Below, piece after piece: positions 14,296 to 16,064 of a stretch of 16,064 bases of DNA. The notes beneath the pieces are model-generated. The model was given only the letters and a program-made list of their open reading frames with translations. It ran no database searches and had not been told where the DNA came from. The DNA is from Acidobacteriota bacterium (lineage in GTDB: Bacteria > Acidobacteriota > Terriglobia > Terriglobales > Acidobacteriaceae). Position numbers and translations under genes: made by a program. The DNA is taken from NCBI GenBank assembly GCA_019510535.1, contig JAEKKE010000168.1, forward strand, positions 1 to 16,064, given 5' to 3'. Within the stretch, counting starts at the first letter, position 1. The number at the start of each line of letters is the position of its first letter.

Positions 14296-15858
14296 ATGGC
14301 ATTACCTCACATTCAAATTGGCGACAATCTGCTGCAGGATGCATTGCTTGCATCTGTCGAAATCACGCAAGAGCTTAACCAGCACTGGTGGTGCACCGTT
14401 GTCTGCCGGCAGACGGAAGACAAGCGAATCCCGGTGGAAGACTTCCTCGGGCAGACAGTCCAGATCAAGACGACTGACCAGGACGGCGTTGAGCACGTCA
14501 ATTTCTCCGGCTTCGTGCTGGATGTTGAATTGAACTACGAGGTCTGGGGCAGCTATACCGCACAGCTCACCGCCGTCAGTGAAAGCTATAAGCTCGACCT
14601 CACAGCGCGTAAGGAGTACTACTCCGACCAGACTCTCTCTTCCATAGCCAATACCGTCTCCGGCCGGGAGGGCCTCTCCGTTTCCGTGAACGGAGGCTCG
14701 GGTAAGGCGCTGAACTACGTACAGTACGGCGAATCGGACTTCTCGTTCCTGAACCGGATTGTCGACGACTATGGATGCTGGTTGCGTCCCTCTGGAAAAG
14801 GGCTCGAGGTCTTCGACTCCTTCCAGCCGGGTGGCAAAGTATTGTGGCGTGGAGAAGATGGTCTTATTGACTTTCGTGTGAAGGGATCGCTTGCACCTGC
14901 CTCGGTCAGCGGCTCCCACTACGATCACCACGTCATGCAGTCCAATACTTTTCAAAAGGTAAGTGACCCGGCTGAGTTTTATCCTTCCTCAGGCAAACTG
15001 ACCAGTGCGGTACAGTCGCGCTCACAGTCTCTCCCCTCGTCATTCGCGTCGCAGCGCGCGCGCGTCATGACGCTTGACAGCTATCAGGACTATCTCCGCA
15101 AAGAAAGCCAGCGCTCCATCGGCGGCAGCGTCACCGCGACCGGCCACTCTCGCAATCAACAGTTGAAGGCTGGAGACACCGTCGAAGTGGAAGGCAACAT
15201 CGATGCCAAGGGCGCCTATGGCCTGGTAAAGGTGATCCATCGCTGGGAACCGCAGGGATACAGCAATTCCTTTGTCTGCACTCCGTGGAAGAAGTACCGG
15301 AATCCGCAGCAGCCCACGCTTCGTTCCTGGTACGGCGTGGTGCCGGCGCGGGTGGTCGATCACAACGACCCCAAGAAGATGGGCCGCCTGAAGGTACAGT
15401 TTTTCTGGCAGCAGGATGGCTCTACGCATTGGGCGCGCATGGTGTCACCGCATGCCGGCCCGGACCGCGGCTTCATGTTCATGCCCGAGGTCGGTGACGA
15501 GGTTGCCGTTGTGTTTGAAGACGGCGACCCCGAACGTCCCGTTATTCTTGGCTCCGTCTGGAACGGCGTGCAACAGGCTCCTCGCCTGGGCTTCTTCGGA
15601 GCAACCTCGGATATTCCAGACAACAACGTGAAGCGCATTGTCACCAAAGCCGGAAACCGGGTGCAGATGATCGATACGCCAAGCAAGGAGACCGTTGTCC
15701 TGGCAACGCCCAACTCTTCCGCGTTGACCATGACCGAGAAACACGACAGCACTGGCAGGACGCTGGTACACATCCATTCCGACGGCGACATTATTCTGAC
15801 CGCGCCCAATGGCCGTGTCCATGTACGCAGTCAGTTCTTCTCGCGTGAGATTGGTTGA
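14296..15858 (+). CDS. vgrG: VgrG/TssI spike protein
   Basis: VgrG trimers cap the Hcp tube and puncture targets. ATG 14296 follows GAGGG (14285-14289). Residues 1-~340 are the gp27-like base: FSGFVLDVEL near the N-terminus, then LNYVQYGESDFSFLNRIVDDYGCWLR, the VgrG/phage D protein 'Y-ESD--FL-R' hallmark. Residues 346-424 are the gp5 OB fold: YGVVPARVVDHNDPKKMGRL, then THWARMVSPHAG, MFMPEVGDEVAVVFEDGDPERPV and ILGSVWNG. The remaining ~96 residues (KRIVTKAGNRVQMIDT..IILTAPNGRVHVRS) are the start of the beta-helix spike and then end. At 520 residues it is shorter than typical proteobacterial VgrGs (600-700) and has no C-terminal effector domain, so cargo must bind as separate proteins. Confidence 0.95.
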   Translation: MALPHIQIGDNLLQDALLASVEITQELNQHWWCTVVCRQTEDKRIPVEDFLGQTVQIKTTDQDGVEHVNFSGFVLDVELNYEVWGSYTAQLTAVSESYKLDLTARKEYYSDQTLSSIANTVSGREGLSVSVNGGSGKALNYVQYGESDFSFLNRIVDDYGCWLRPSGKGLEVFDSFQPGGKVLWRGEDGLIDFRVKGSLAPASVSGSHYDHHVMQSNTFQKVSDPAEFYPSSGKLTSAVQSRSQSLPSSFASQRARVMTLDSYQDYLRKESQRSIGGSVTATGHSRNQQLKAGDTVEVEGNIDAKGAYGLVKVIHRWEPQGYSNSFVCTPWKKYRNPQQPTLRSWYGVVPARVVDHNDPKKMGRLKVQFFWQQDGSTHWARMVSPHAGPDRGFMFMPEVGDEVAVVFEDGDPERPVILGSVWNGVQQAPRLGFFGATSDIPDNNVKRIVTKAGNRVQMIDTPSKETVVLATPNSSALTMTEKHDSTGRTLVHIHSDGDIILTAPNGRVHVRSQFFSREIG

Positions 15859-15884
15859 GAAACAGGAACGAAAGGAGATAGCAG

Positions 15885-16064
15885 ATGGGAGTTTTTCAGG
15901 GAAATATTCCAACGTCGACCCGTTCCAACAAAGGCGGATCTGACAGCGCCGCTCCCGACTTCGGCAAGCTGAATCCCAAGGCGATGACGTCCGCTACCGG
16001 TTTGAGCGGAACAGACGCAACCGACGCCAAGCTGATCCATGGCGACCGGTGGCAGCAGATCGAC
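15885..16064 (+). CDS. Unidentified gene downstream of vgrG (N-terminal 60 residues only)
   Basis: ATG 15885 follows a strong AAAGGAGA (15871-15878), 26 bases after vgrG, and the frame stays open to the end of the window. The visible part is polar and Ser/Thr/Gly/Ala-rich, without signal peptide or membrane segment, and ends LIHGDRWQQID. I cannot assign a family from this. Immediately after vgrG one expects an adaptor, a spike-tip protein (PAAR or beta-helix type) or an effector. The terminal HGDRW motif recalls the repeated beta-strand segments of gp5/spike proteins, but the match is slight. Confidence 0.7.
   Translation, partial: MGVFQGNIPTSTRSNKGGSDSAAPDFGKLNPKAMTSATGLSGTDATDAKLIHGDRWQQID

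Noticed and set aside
1..16064. CRISPR arrays, tRNA/rRNA, insertion sequences
   Set aside because: No regularly spaced repeats, no transposase reading frames, and no recognisable RNA-gene stretches; genes are tightly packed on one strand.

Overview
This window is one continuous, entirely plus-strand type VI secretion system (T6SS) locus. It starts inside a contractile-sheath gene and ends inside an unidentified gene downstream of vgrG. The composition is moderately GC-rich by eye. The protein style (an Hcp family unlike the proteobacterial one, DUF1080-type domains, a Gram-negative machine) suggests a soil or plant-associated Acidobacteriota (Terriglobia-like) bacterium. That assignment is inference; no marker gene is present.

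Layout: 1-393, C-terminus of a TssC-like sheath protein. 418-861, unrecognised low-complexity 147-residue protein. 902-1378 and 1458-1907, two paralogous Hcp tube proteins, followed by a strong GC-rich hairpin (1917-1949). About 1980-5045, baseplate block tssE, tssF, tssG, with tssF and tssG overlapping. 5038-6807, tssK, overlapping tssG. 6826-9540, clpV/tssH. 9537-11657, membrane-anchored FHA protein with a predicted periplasmic tandem DUF1080-like region. 11658-12309, PP2C-type phosphatase broken by an internal deletion and frameshift. 12309-13181, N-acetylmuramidase, probable effector. 13162-13758, secreted protein, candidate immunity partner. 13821-14234, third Hcp. 14296-15858, vgrG. 15885 to the end, an incomplete gene.

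How the parts fit: the sheath (TssC) contracts around the Hcp tube, which is capped by the VgrG spike. TssE, F, G and K build the baseplate, and ClpV recycles the contracted sheath. FHA and PP2C proteins normally form a threonine-phosphorylation switch; the kinase is not in the window and the phosphatase looks inactivated. The muramidase, next to hcp3 and vgrG and lacking a signal peptide, is the likely cargo. The membrane-complex genes tssJ, tssL and tssM and the inner sheath gene tssB are not in the window.

The most unusual points are a PASTA domain at the N-terminus of TssG, a DUF1080-DUF1080-coiled-coil/TPR-TM-FHA protein, a phosphatase with a lost segment, a ClpV lacking the usual pore-loop tyrosine in its second ATPase ring, and three Hcps that differ mainly in the length of one loop. 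All identifications come from reading motifs by eye; no database search was run.
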